A DNA stretch of 64,000 nt, taken from positions 1,178,001 to 1,242,000 of the forward strand of contig NZ_CP032549.1 in the NCBI RefSeq assembly GCF_012221945.1, read 5' to 3'. The stretch's first letter is position 1. Every line of letters begins with the position of its first letter. This stretch comes from Glutamicibacter mishrai (lineage in GTDB: Bacteria; Actinomycetota; Actinomycetes; Actinomycetales; Micrococcaceae). The translations under genes were made by a program, and so were the position numbers. Under the pieces are notes generated by a model, which was not told the DNA's origin, did no database searches, and was given only the letters and a program-made list of their open reading frames with translations. Below, in pieces: positions 51,844-60,973 of this stretch.

Positions 51844-53199
51844 TCAGTGGGGAAGGCTCATATTCTTGAGCCTCTGTTCGTTTTCTCTGCGTTGTTTCTC
51901 TGTCATCCTGCGAGGCACGCGCTCAATCTTGAACTTCCGAATTTTCATCGGAGTTTTCGGCAAGTGGAAGTGCCTGAGGTGCTCGCGGATTTCAGGTTTC
52001 GGTTTCTCACCCAACTCGCGCAAGTGATCCCCATAGTTCTTGAGCTGGTGCGGCGCTCCGAACAAGGAATGCTCATCAAGCAGTGGTTTGATCTTCTCGC
52101 GTGGCCCGTCAAAGATTGTCGTGTAATGGTTCCGGCCCCGATTCTTGTTCGGCGTTCCATCGGTTCCCGGGACCATATCCTTGTCATCTTCAACTGACAG
52201 GCTGCGCACGCGATCTGGGATTTCGATTCCGCCGATGGGTGAGCCCAGAGTGATCATCTTGTTCATCGTGTACTTGCGATTCAAGAACTTGTTCTTGATC
52301 AGCTGCGCCACATGAATCCCGCCTTGAGAGTATCCGGACAAGATGATCTCGTCTCCCTCCTTGGCACCGCTGGCTTCAATGGCATCAGCGATGGCATCCA
52401 CATAGTTCTCTGATTCAAGCCCTAGGCCATCAACAATTCCCCAATCATCCCAAGGATTTTTACCTCCATTCCTTTCTTGCGTACCGGGGAGAATCACCGC
52501 ATAAGTATTCTCATCGATTTCTACCACCATGAACTTTCCGTTACCCTCAGGTCCCTGGTCCTCGAGCATGCTGTGGAGTTCGTAGAAGCTTTCCGGTCCA
52601 CCATTCACCTGGACTTCTTGCGGTGGGTCCTGCTGGGTAATGACAATTTCGGCATCACGACGTGAATCAAAGTGTCGCATCAGCTCGGTCAACTCCTTGG
52701 TTTGGATTTCAACCTGATCACCGAAGCTCTTGTCCCGGTCCAACATGAAATCCGGGCGCAGCAGCATCAACATGCGCAGGATTGTCTCCATGTGTCCAGT
52801 GGGTGGACGCATGTTGTTGTTCTTGATGTTTTGAATGACGTCGCCAAGCTTCTGCATGAAACTCTCGGACAGAATTTGGTGCTCCACCCGGTTCTCGGTG
52901 GCTTCGTAATTTCGGCCGGCCTGCCCAATGGCGGAACTCAATCGTCTGCTCTCAGAACCCGACGACTCGGCGTGGAACACCGATGCACGCAGCCGCCAAA
53001 TAAGAGTGTCCAGGCTGGGGCTACGCGCAGCCACGCAAGCACCGATAGCCGCTGCAGCAATGTCATCTTGGCATCGGACCGCGGTACGCTGAACAGCGAC
53101 CACCCGGTCTCGAACTTCGGCAAGTTCTTGCGAGACCCTCAGGCAGATCCCATACGCTTGCGCGTAATCAGCTTCGTTGTAATTGACGTCATACCCCAT
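51844..53199 (-). CDS. Alpha/beta-hydrolase with a helical WXG-partner-like N-terminus
   Basis: A 451-aa protein. Residues 1-130 are helical (RVSQELAEVRDRVVAVQRTAVRCQDDIAAAAIGACVAAR onward), as in type VII secretion-associated proteins. From about 180 comes a lipase/esterase-like domain with nucleophile Ser291 (LSGYSQGG), a probable Asp in SVEDDKDMVPG and His in NRGRNHYTTIF. The C-terminus is basic (RRMTEKQRRENEQRLK). No signal peptide. The WXG-like gene ends two bases before its start, on the same strand, so they form a pair. Possible secreted effector or phospholipase; inference. Confidence 0.7.
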   Translation of the reverse strand: MGYDVNYNEADYAQAYGICLRVSQELAEVRDRVVAVQRTAVRCQDDIAAAAIGACVAARSPSLDTLIWRLRASVFHAESSGSESRRLSSAIGQAGRNYEATENRVEHQILSESFMQKLGDVIQNIKNNNMRPPTGHMETILRMLMLLRPDFMLDRDKSFGDQVEIQTKELTELMRHFDSRRDAEIVITQQDPPQEVQVNGGPESFYELHSMLEDQGPEGNGKFMVVEIDENTYAVILPGTQERNGGKNPWDDWGIVDGLGLESENYVDAIADAIEASGAKEGDEIILSGYSQGGIHVAQLIKNKFLNRKYTMNKMITLGSPIGGIEIPDRVRSLSVEDDKDMVPGTDGTPNKNRGRNHYTTIFDGPREKIKPLLDEHSLFGAPHQLKNYGDHLRELGEKPKPEIREHLRHFHLPKTPMKIRKFKIERVPRRMTEKQRRENEQRLKNMSLPH

Positions 53200-53201
53200 G
53201 A

Positions 53202-53471
53202 TCAGAACGCCATCTTCTGCTTCACGATCTGCGACTCCAGTTCCTGGATCTCACGAATGGCAGCACTGAGATAAGCCTCGGATTCCGACAGCTCCTGGTT
53301 CAGCCGTTCCAACCAGGAGCTCAGCTCCAACACCCGTTCGTAGAAAGCACGTCCAGCAGCAGATTTCCAAGTCAACGGACCAATAGAATCAAGCTGAGTA
53401 ATAGCGAAACGCGTGGTTTTCTGGGCGTCATCCAGCTGAAAAGCCATCGAGTCCAACGTTGCTGAGAACAT
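53202..53471 (-). CDS. Small WXG100/ESAT-6-like protein
   Basis: An 89-aa helical protein (MFSATLDSMAFQLDDAQKTT and on). The centre LTWKSAAGRAFYERVLELSSW carries a Trp and small residue at the predicted hairpin turn between two long amphipathic helices, as in WXG100 proteins, though the exact WxG is W-K-S here. Length and the adjacent hydrolase gene fit a type VII secretion substrate or chaperone. The start is 53471 or 53474; AGGA lies just upstream. Confidence 0.65.
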   Translation of the reverse strand: MFSATLDSMAFQLDDAQKTTRFAITQLDSIGPLTWKSAAGRAFYERVLELSSWLERLNQELSESEAYLSAAIREIQELESQIVKQKMAF

Positions 53472-53607
53472 CATTTTCCTGCTCCTCATCATTCGAATTC
53501 TGTTCCTCATCATGTGCGTGTGCTCGATGCGCCTGTGCAGGAATGTTGCTCGATGTGGAAACCTGCATGAAGTAAAAGATGTGATGGCGCGCCAGTGATG
53601 GAAGAAT

Positions 53608-55023
53608 ATGAGTATGGCTGAGATTGCGCGCACTTCCCTTGCTAATGAACCACTGGCTTTGACTGCCCTCGACGGACGCTACCGCAGCGCCGTGGCACCG
53701 CTGGTTGACTACCTTTCCGAAGCGGCTCTAAACCGCGATCGCGTTCACGTTGAAGTTGAATGGCTGATCCACTTGACCGACAACTCCGTTCTTCCAGGCA
53801 CTGCCCCGCTGACTGATGATCAGAAGGCTGCCCTGCGAAAGATCGTCACCGACTTCAACGCAGATTCCGTGAAGGAACTGGCAGAGATTGAAGCAGTGAC
53901 CGTTCACGACGTGAAGGCTGTCGAGTACTACATCGCCAACCGCCTCGAAGCTATCGGCATTGGCAACCTCAAGCCGCTGGTCCACTTCGGCTGCACCTCC
54001 GAAGACATCAACAACCTCTCCTACGCCCTGGGCGTTCAGGGCGGCGTGAACAATGTCTGGCTGCCAGCAGCTCGCGATCTTGTCGCACAGCTGGCCAAGA
54101 TGGCTGAAGACTCCCGCGAAGTTCCAATGCTCTCGCGCACCCACGGCCAGCCAGCCACCCCAACCACCCTGGGCAAGGAACTGGCCGTCTTGGCATGGCG
54201 CCTGACCCGCCAGCTGGACCGCATCGAAAAGACCGAGTACCTCGGCAAGATCAACGGCGCCACCGGCACCTACGCTGCCCACTACGCTTCGGTGCCAAGC
54301 GCCGACTGGCAGCAGGTTTCCAAGAGCTTCGTTGAGCACCTGGGCCTGACCTGGAACCCGCTGACCACCCAGATCGAGTCCCACGACTGGCAGGCAGAGG
54401 TCTACTCAGACATCGCCCGCTTCAACAGCATCCTGCACAACCTGTGCACCGATGTCTGGAGCTACATCTCCATCGGCTACTTCGTGCAGATCCCTGTCGC
54501 TGGTGCCACCGGCTCGTCGACCATGCCGCACAAGGTGAACCCAATTCGCTTCGAAAATGCCGAAGCCAACTTGGAAATCTCCAATGGCCTGCTCAACACC
54601 CTGGGTTCAACCCTGGTGACCAGCCGCTGGCAGCGCGACCTGACCGACTCCTCCTCGCAGCGCAACATCGGCACCGCCATCGGCCACTCGGTTCTGGCGA
54701 TCTCCAATGTTGCCAAGGGTCTGGACCGTCTGGACGTTGCCGAAGCTGTATTGGCTGACGACCTGGACCACAACTGGGAAGTTCTTGCCGAGGCCATCCA
54801 GATGGTCATGCGCGCTGAAGCTATCGCCGGAGTTGAAGGCATGGACAACCCATACGAGCGCCTGAAGGACCTGACCCGCGGACACCGCGTGGATGCAACG
54901 CGCCTGAAGGAATTCGTTGGCGAGCTCGGCTTGTCGGCAGAGGCCGAGCAGCGTCTGCAGTCACTGACCCCGGGCACCTACAACGGCATCGCTTCGCAGC
55001 TGGTTGACCACCTGAAGAAGTAG
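53608..55023 (+). CDS. purB: Adenylosuccinate lyase
   Basis: A 471-aa fumarase-superfamily enzyme that removes fumarate from SAICAR and adenylosuccinate in purine synthesis. The signature loop GSSTMPHKVNPI has Ser303-Ser304; FGCTSEDINNLSYAL and SRTHGQPATPTTLGKE are PurB-specific. ATG at 53608 (GGAAG upstream); 53614 is possible. It sits inside the decayed secretion-like region but is itself intact and normal in codon use. Confidence 0.95.
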   Translation: MSMAEIARTSLANEPLALTALDGRYRSAVAPLVDYLSEAALNRDRVHVEVEWLIHLTDNSVLPGTAPLTDDQKAALRKIVTDFNADSVKELAEIEAVTVHDVKAVEYYIANRLEAIGIGNLKPLVHFGCTSEDINNLSYALGVQGGVNNVWLPAARDLVAQLAKMAEDSREVPMLSRTHGQPATPTTLGKELAVLAWRLTRQLDRIEKTEYLGKINGATGTYAAHYASVPSADWQQVSKSFVEHLGLTWNPLTTQIESHDWQAEVYSDIARFNSILHNLCTDVWSYISIGYFVQIPVAGATGSSTMPHKVNPIRFENAEANLEISNGLLNTLGSTLVTSRWQRDLTDSSSQRNIGTAIGHSVLAISNVAKGLDRLDVAEAVLADDLDHNWEVLAEAIQMVMRAEAIAGVEGMDNPYERLKDLTRGHRVDATRLKEFVGELGLSAEAEQRLQSLTPGTYNGIASQLVDHLKK

Positions 55024-55039
55024 GGAGCTAACCGGCAGC

Positions 55040-55080
55040 AAGCAAGAAGCCCAGTTCATAATGAACTGGGCTTCTTGCTT
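55040..55080 (+). terminator. Terminator of purB
   Basis: A perfect 18-bp stem (55040-55057 with 55063-55080) and a 5-base loop begin 17 bases past the stop. Confidence 0.92.
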
Positions 55081-55208
55081 TAATATTCAAAACTAGACTT
55101 TCAGCAGATCCTATAGGCGATCTTGCATTGCTGTTCGCACTGCCTTTTCACGTCTTGGCGTTCCGCAGAATTTGCCTTGAATCTGCTCTATCGTGCCGTA
55201 TCAATCGG

Positions 55209-55830
55209 CTATGTTTGTTTCCACTTTTTCTCGTGATTGACCACGACCTTGCGCCGACTAAATTGATCTAAAACAGCTTGATAGTTTTTTGCGTAGTCCC
55301 TGGCCGGATAACGCAAGAGACTGACCTTGAACTGTGATTCACCAGTTCCGATGTCCGCCGACGTCGAATTGCTCGCGTTGCCAACTTTGACAAGCAACGC
55401 ACGATGAAGCTCCGATTTGTCCCAAAGCAACTGGATCTTCGCTTCATTCACATATTCAATACTGGTAACTTCCTTGATCGTTGCCCAAGGCAGTAGCCGT
55501 CCGTCACGAATAGTCAGTCAGTCCGTCCTGATCAACGACCAAGTCCGTTGCCGCTGATCCTGACCGAGCAAATCCTATGAGCGCGCTTACCAGACCGACT
55601 ACGCCAAAGATCAAGGCGAGGACGCCGAGTACAAGCGGGATCAACTGCACAGTTAGTTGAGCTCTACGAACAGAGTAGTCCGGCAGGCCATTGGTGATTA
55701 GAAACGTTCCCACGCCCGCTAAGATCACCCCTCCGCCAAGCAGGAAAAGACTTCTGCGAATTCTCGGACGATGATGTCCTGATTCGGAGATGAATCGAAT
55801 AGCGTTTGAATCGGAATTGTTTTTAGCCAT
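55209..55830 (-). pseudogene. Two-helix membrane protein with PH-like domain, frameshifted
   Basis: From ATG 55830 the frame encodes a hydrophilic start, two transmembrane helices (LFLLGGGVILAGVGTFLITN and LIPLVLGVLALIFGVVGLVSALIGFA) and VVDQDGLTDYS, then a stop at 55504. The next frame carries the natural continuation IRDGRLLPWATIKEVTSIEY, through to VVVNHEKKWKQT at 55209. Dropping one of three GACT units (minus strand; 55512-55523) joins them as VVDQDGLTIRDGRLLPW, a typical PH-like strand pair. The whole would be about 205 aa. Either a slippage pseudogene, a phase-variable gene or a sequence error. Function unknown; PH-like membrane proteins of this kind are common in actinobacteria. Confidence 0.75.
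55512..55523. repeat. AGTC x3 tandem repeat at the frameshift
   Basis: Three perfect AGTC units lie exactly at the point where the reading frame of the membrane/PH-like gene breaks. Two units would restore the frame. Confidence 0.85.
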
Positions 55831-57617
55831 CAGTCATTCTCTCGATCGTCGTCATCTACAAACGATACAGACGCAAAAAAATCCACCATGGGCTCCCTCA
55901 TGAAACCGAGAACGGCAAGGTCCGCGTCGAGGACCTGCGCTTTGGCGGTACCCGGGTCTGGGAGCAGCCCGAAGCCGAGGGCGCCGCTCTGGAGGAGAAC
56001 TCCGGTCCCAACGACCAGAAGCGCCTGGTCACCAGCTTCATTTCCGCCTCCCATGCCGCCGGGATTCCAGCTCCGCGCCGTCCCTGGCTTGATGATCTTT
56101 CGGCCACCATCGACCTGCGCGACCTGGCCCCGGACAGCGACAGCAAGATCCCGCTGGCCCTGGCTGACATCCCCGAGCACCAGGCGCAGCAGACCGCCTG
56201 GTTCGAGCCGGATTCCGATGGACATCTGCTGATCTACGGCACCTCGGGCGCAGGCAAGTCGGTGGCGCTGCGCAGCATTGCCATGGCAGCCGGAGCAAAT
56301 CCGGGCGCCGGCGCAGCGGCCGTTTATGCGCTGGAGTTCGGTGCCAGCTCATTGCGCTCCCTTGAAGCATTGCCGCATATCGGCGCGGTGATCGGCGGCG
56401 ATGACACCGAGCGCATCCAGCGGCTCTTCCGCACCTTGGCTGAACACCTCGATGACCGTTCCGACCGCTACGCAGCGGTGAATGCCGCGTCACTGAGCGA
56501 GTACAGGCAGGTCACCGGGAATCTGGATGAACCGCGCATTATCGTGCTGATCGACGGCTTCGGCCAGTTCCGCAGCGACTGGGAACTGGGCCATGGCCGC
56601 GGGGAGTTCTACCAGATCTTCATGCGGATCGTCGGCGAGGGCCGCCCCTTGGGCGTGCACGTAGTTGCTACTGCCGACCGGTTCGGTGCCGTGCCCACCG
56701 CGATCAGCGCAAATATCACCCAGCGGGTGGTCTTGCGCATGGCTGACGAGCAGGCCTACAACGTCCTGGGCGTGGCCCGCGATGTGCTCAGCGAACGCAG
56801 CGCCCCGGGACGTGCGATCATCAAGGGCCACGAAGCCCAGATCGCGGTGCTCGGCGGTACCGCCAACGTGGCCGAGCAGACTGCCCTGGCCACGAGCTGG
56901 GCTGAAGAGCTGCGGGCATCCGGCGCTCCTCAGGCCGCCTCTATCAGATCGCTGCCGCAGGTTCTGGATGAGGCTGAACTGCCCGATGCCTTCAACGGCC
57001 AGCCGGTCATCGGCCTATCCGATGCCACCCTGGGACCATGCGGTTTCGAGCCGGTGGGCACTTTCGTAGTGGCTGGTCCCCCGCAAAGCGGCAAGACCAC
57101 GGCGCTGCGTTCCATGGTCAATTCGCTGCATCGCGCCAACCCAGCAACCCAGTTCTTCCACATCGGCGGCCGCCGAGCCGAACTGCGCGGCTGGCGGACC
57201 TGGAGCGGCATTGCCAATGGCCCGACCGAGGCCCGCCAGTTCGCCAAGGACATGCTGGATCTGGTCGCCGACGATTCCATGCCCGGCAAGATGGTCTTCG
57301 TCATCGAGAACTTCGCCGAGTTCGCCGACTCCGATGCGGAACGACCGCTGAAGGAACTGCTCAAGGCCATCAACCGATCCGACCATTTCCTGATCGCCGA
57401 TGGGGATATCAACTCCCTGTCCTCCAGCTTCGGCCTGCTCGGCGAGCTGAAGGCCAGCCGCCATGGCCTGGCGCTGAAGCCCGACGCCTACGACGGGGAC
57501 TCGCTGTTCAAGGTGCCGTTCCCCCGGGTCAAGCGCCATGAGTTCCCTCCGGGACGCGGTTTCATGGTCCAGAACGGCCAGCGGGCCCTGGTCCACCTGC
57601 CGCTGGTGGAGCAGTAG
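55827..57617 (+). pseudogene. 5'-truncated EccC/EssC-type FtsK-SpoIIIE ATPase
   Basis: The frame is open from 55827 but has no ATG, GTG or TTG before a GTG at 56262, which lies inside the first Walker A motif (GTSGAGKS, about 56235-56258), so the 5' end is missing. What remains is two ATPase domains: the first with RIIVLIDGFGQF as Walker B, the second with GPPQSGKTT and MVFVIENFAEF. This matches the D2-D3 half of EccC/EssC, the motor of type VII secretion; the two membrane helices and D1 are gone. Codon use is normal high-GC, so decay looks recent. It abuts the frameshifted membrane/PH-like gene. Confidence 0.78.
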
Positions 57618-57627
57618 CACAACAGAA

Positions 57628-57664
57628 ATGCCGCTAGCAGGTTGATCACCTGCTAGCGGCATTC
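57628..57664. terminator. Bidirectional terminator
   Basis: A perfect 16-bp stem (57628-57643 with 57649-57664) and loop TGATC between convergent genes. Confidence 0.88.
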
Positions 57665-57674
57665 GGGTTTCACG

Positions 57675-58373
57675 CTAGAATTCGAAGTCGCCGAAATCCC
57701 CGCCGGCTCCGCCAAGGAAATCGCCGAAGAGCCCGTCGCCGGCCGCGGAGATCTGGTCCCCGGCACCGGAGACGGTATCGCCCAGGCCCTCGGCCATGGA
57801 CCCGAATTCCTCGCCGATCCCGGCGAAGCCCTCCAGCAAAGGGCCGGCGATCGCGGTGCCGATGAACGCGCCAGCCACGCCGCCGAGCAAGCCTACGCCC
57901 AGCCCGCCGGCACCGGCGGCCAGGCCGCCTGCCATGCGCGAGCGTCCGGAGCCTGAACCCAGGATCTTTTCCATGAATCCGGGACGGGAAACCTCGGCAC
58001 GCGTTGCGGCCCGCGCCAAATCCTGGGGCTGATCGCTGGCCGGGCGTTCTGCTGCCGGCAACTGCTCGGAGAGCTCAGCCTGCAACAGCGCGCGCTGCTG
58101 CGGGGTCAAACGGGCAAAGGCCTCGGCGTGGGCGCGTTCCATGTCCTGGGGCGGTGCGGTGCGCAGCATGTACTTGTACTTCTCGATCGCCGCCTGGTCC
58201 TCGCGCGAGACGCCGGATGCCGGACGCTGGTTGTTGTAGTTCGGACGCTGCTGCTGCGAATAGCTGGGAGTTGTACCGCGCGATTTCTGCGAACTGCGCT
58301 CGTTGAGCTGCTCGCGCACGTACTCGCCGGCCATCTGCTTGCCCTTGCGGATCAATTTGTTGAACATGGACAC
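57675..58373 (-). CDS. Hypothetical protein with Gly-rich hydrophobic C-terminus
   Basis: A 232-aa protein of unknown function. A basic N-terminus (MFNKLIRKGKQM) and a Gln/Asn/Pro-rich stretch lead to a helical motif with LTPQQRALLQAEL. Then comes a Gly/Ala-rich hydrophobic region (GGLAAGAGGLGVGLLGGVAGAFIGTAIAG) and an acidic Gly-rich tail (FLGGAGGDFGDFEF). Similar actinobacterial proteins are sometimes labelled cation-transport ATPase without support. The start is a GTG at 58373 or ATG at 58367; AGGAG at 58384-58388 favours the former. Confidence 0.68.
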   Translation of the reverse strand: MSMFNKLIRKGKQMAGEYVREQLNERSSQKSRGTTPSYSQQQRPNYNNQRPASGVSREDQAAIEKYKYMLRTAPPQDMERAHAEAFARLTPQQRALLQAELSEQLPAAERPASDQPQDLARAATRAEVSRPGFMEKILGSGSGRSRMAGGLAAGAGGLGVGLLGGVAGAFIGTAIAGPLLEGFAGIGEEFGSMAEGLGDTVSGAGDQISAAGDGLFGDFLGGAGGDFGDFEF

Positions 58374-58438
58374 GACTATCACTCCTGGTTGAAGGGGTTA
58401 ACGGCACGCTCTGCGAGCGCATCTACCCTCTTTAACTC

Positions 58439-59887
58439 CTAGGCCGCGCGATCAGTTCCCGAGCTTGCTGCCTCACGCTGTGGGCTGAAAACCCCAGCGC
58501 CGTGGCGCCACCGGTAATAGCCCAAGCAGGCCAGGGTGAAGGGGACGCCGTAATACAAGGCCGGGCGCTGCACCGGATCAAATCCCACGCCAATCAGCGA
58601 GGCAGCCAGCAGCACCAAGGCGATGATCGGCAGAACCGGGAACAATGGCGCCTTGTAAGGCAGGGAGTCGGTGGATCCGTGCACGGCGACATAGTGGCGG
58701 CGGAAGGACAGATGCGATGCGCAAATCACGATCCACACGGCCACCACCGCGAACCCTGCGATGGACACCAGCGCGAGGAACAAGGATTCCGCGGCGATGA
58801 AGCTGGAGAACAGGGATACCAGCCCGCCAAGCATGGACAGGCTCAGTGCCAGCATCGGGATGCCGCGGCTATTGGTCTTGGACAGCGCCTTGGGTGCCTG
58901 TCCTGCCGCGCCCATGGAATGCAGCATGCGGGCGCAGGAGTACAGCCCGGAGTTGCCGGCCGAGAGCAGGGCCGTGATGATCACGAAGTTCATGATGTCG
59001 GCGCCCGCTGGCAGGCCGGCGGCATCCAGGACGGTCACGAACGGGCTCTCATTGGCGCCCGCTTCAGAGAAGGGAATGATCGCCGCAATCACCACGATGG
59101 CGCCGATGAAGAATACTGTCAGGCGCACTACGGCGGTGCGGATGGCCCGCGGGATGCTCAGCTGCGGATTCTTCGCCTCGCCGGCGGCAACACCGATCAG
59201 CTCGGTGCCGCTGAAGGCGTAGAACACCGACAGGATGGTCACCAGCACGCCGGTGATCCCGGTCGGGAACAAGCCATCCTCGGTCTGGAAGTTCGAGAAG
59301 CCGATGGCCCCGGCCTCGCTGGCCGGGTTGATGCCGATGATCGTGGCGACGCCGACGACGATGACCAGCAGCACCGCGGCCACCTTGATCAGTGCGAACC
59401 AGAATTCGGTTTCGCCGAAGACCCGCGAGGAAATCGCGTTGAGGGCGAAGAGCAGCGCGGCGAAGATCAGCGAGAAGACCCATACCGATACCGAGGGGAA
59501 CCAGCGCTGCATCAGCAATCCGGCCGCGGTGAACTCGCTGGCCAGGGCTACTGCCCAGCACAGCCAGTACAGCCATGCCGTGGCGAATCCCCAGGCCGGG
59601 CCCAAATCGCGGGTGGCGTGGGCGTGGAAGCCGCCGGCCACCGGATGTTTTGCAGAAAGCTCGCCCAGCCCGCTCATCACCATGTAGGCCACCAGGGCGC
59701 CCACCGCGTAGGCCAGCACGGCTCCCAGCGGCCCGGCCTGGGAAATGGTGTAGCCGGAGGAGACGAACAGTCCCGATCCGATCACCCCGCCTAGGGCGAT
59801 CATGACCAGGTGTCGCGAGGTCATGGTTCTGCGCAGCCCGGACTCGGTTTCTGTGCTCTCGCGGGTGCTTGTGGTGCTCTCAGCCAT
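58439..59887 (-). CDS. mmuP: S-methylmethionine permease, MmuP-like
   Basis: A 482-aa APC-family transporter with 12 hydrophobic segments. It follows E. coli MmuP closely as I remember it, for example SRHLVMIALGGVIGSGLF, LGPAWGFATAWLYWLCWAVAL, FTAAGLLMQRWFPSVSVWV, FAFSGTELIG-like FYAFSGTELIGVAAGE and SAGNSGLYSCARML. The divergent mmuM gene supports S-methylmethionine as substrate. About 130 bases separate the two starts. Confidence 0.82.
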   Translation of the reverse strand: MAESTTSTRESTETESGLRRTMTSRHLVMIALGGVIGSGLFVSSGYTISQAGPLGAVLAYAVGALVAYMVMSGLGELSAKHPVAGGFHAHATRDLGPAWGFATAWLYWLCWAVALASEFTAAGLLMQRWFPSVSVWVFSLIFAALLFALNAISSRVFGETEFWFALIKVAAVLLVIVVGVATIIGINPASEAGAIGFSNFQTEDGLFPTGITGVLVTILSVFYAFSGTELIGVAAGEAKNPQLSIPRAIRTAVVRLTVFFIGAIVVIAAIIPFSEAGANESPFVTVLDAAGLPAGADIMNFVIITALLSAGNSGLYSCARMLHSMGAAGQAPKALSKTNSRGIPMLALSLSMLGGLVSLFSSFIAAESLFLALVSIAGFAVVAVWIVICASHLSFRRHYVAVHGSTDSLPYKAPLFPVLPIIALVLLAASLIGVGFDPVQRPALYYGVPFTLACLGYYRWRHGAGVFSPQREAASSGTDRAA

Positions 59888-60016
59888 GGGGCTCCTTCTA
59901 AAATGAATGCGCTCAAGAATATCGAGATTCCTGCAACCGATAGGGCGGGCCCGTCATGTGCAGTCACATCGCGTCAAGATCGGTCATCTCGGCCCTCTGC
60001 GTGTACCCTCGATGAC

Positions 60017-60973
60017 GTGCTTACCGCAAAACACCCCAGCAATTTCCGTGACGCTCTGAACGCCGAAGGAACCGGCCCGATCATCCTCGACGGGGGCCTT
60101 GGCACCCATCTAGCCGATCGCGGCAATGACGTCACCGGGGAACTGTGGTCTGCACAGATCCTGATGGATCGCCCCGATGAGGTCCGCGCGGCGCACCAGG
60201 ACTTTTTTGCCGCCGGCGCCCAGGTCGCCACCACCTGCTCCTACCAGATCAGCCGTGACGGCTTGGAACAGGCAGGCTCCGCCGGCCAGTTCGAAACCAT
60301 GCTGCGCACCAGCGTTGCGCTGGCGAAGGAAGCCGCCACCGATAATGCCCAGGATTCCGCGCGTTGGGTCGCCGCGTCGGTAGGGCCCTACGGCGCAGGT
60401 CCGGGTGCTGGCACCGAATACGACGGCGCCTACGATCTGGACGCTGCCGAACTGGCGCAATGGCACCGCGAACGCCTGGCCATTCTGGCGGGCACCGGAG
60501 CCGATGTCATCATCTTCGAGACCGTGCCAAGCATGGCCGAGGTCGAAGCGCTGACCTTGCTGGCCAAGGACCTTGAGCTGCCGGCCATTCTCAGCGTGAA
60601 TGTCCGCGCCGATGAGCGCGGGCAGATCGTCTTGGGTGATGGCACGGATCTGCGGGTTGCCGCGAAGCTTGTTGCCGAATCCGGTGTCTGGGCCGGTGTG
60701 GGCGTGAACTGCTGCCCAGTACCGCAAGCAGTCGCCGCTCTGCGCATCCTTGGCGAAGAAACCGGCCTGCCGTTATCCGCCTACCCGAACAGCGGCGAAA
60801 CCTGGGACCACGAGGCCCGCGTCTGGGTTCCCGGTACCGAGGGCAACGACCTGCCTTCGGCGGTTCCTGAACTCATCGCTGCCGGTGCACGACTGATCGG
60901 CGGCTGCTGCCAGGTCAGCCCCGAGCAGATCACCCGGGTGCGCGAGGCTGCCCGGGCGGTTGCCGGTAACTAG
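60017..60973 (+). CDS. mmuM: Homocysteine S-methyltransferase
   Basis: A 318-aa zinc enzyme that moves a methyl group from S-methylmethionine to homocysteine, giving two methionines. The opening LDGGLGTHLADRG and the zinc Cys residues in VGVNCCPVPQ and IGGCCQVSP are family hallmarks. The start is a GTG at 60017 (VLTAKHPSNF); the open frame runs upstream to 59810 but without family similarity, and no strong ribosome site is seen. Divergent from the permease that supplies its substrate; its stop abuts that of xdhC. Confidence 0.88.
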   Translation: MLTAKHPSNFRDALNAEGTGPIILDGGLGTHLADRGNDVTGELWSAQILMDRPDEVRAAHQDFFAAGAQVATTCSYQISRDGLEQAGSAGQFETMLRTSVALAKEAATDNAQDSARWVAASVGPYGAGPGAGTEYDGAYDLDAAELAQWHRERLAILAGTGADVIIFETVPSMAEVEALTLLAKDLELPAILSVNVRADERGQIVLGDGTDLRVAAKLVAESGVWAGVGVNCCPVPQAVAALRILGEETGLPLSAYPNSGETWDHEARVWVPGTEGNDLPSAVPELIAAGARLIGGCCQVSPEQITRVREAARAVAGN

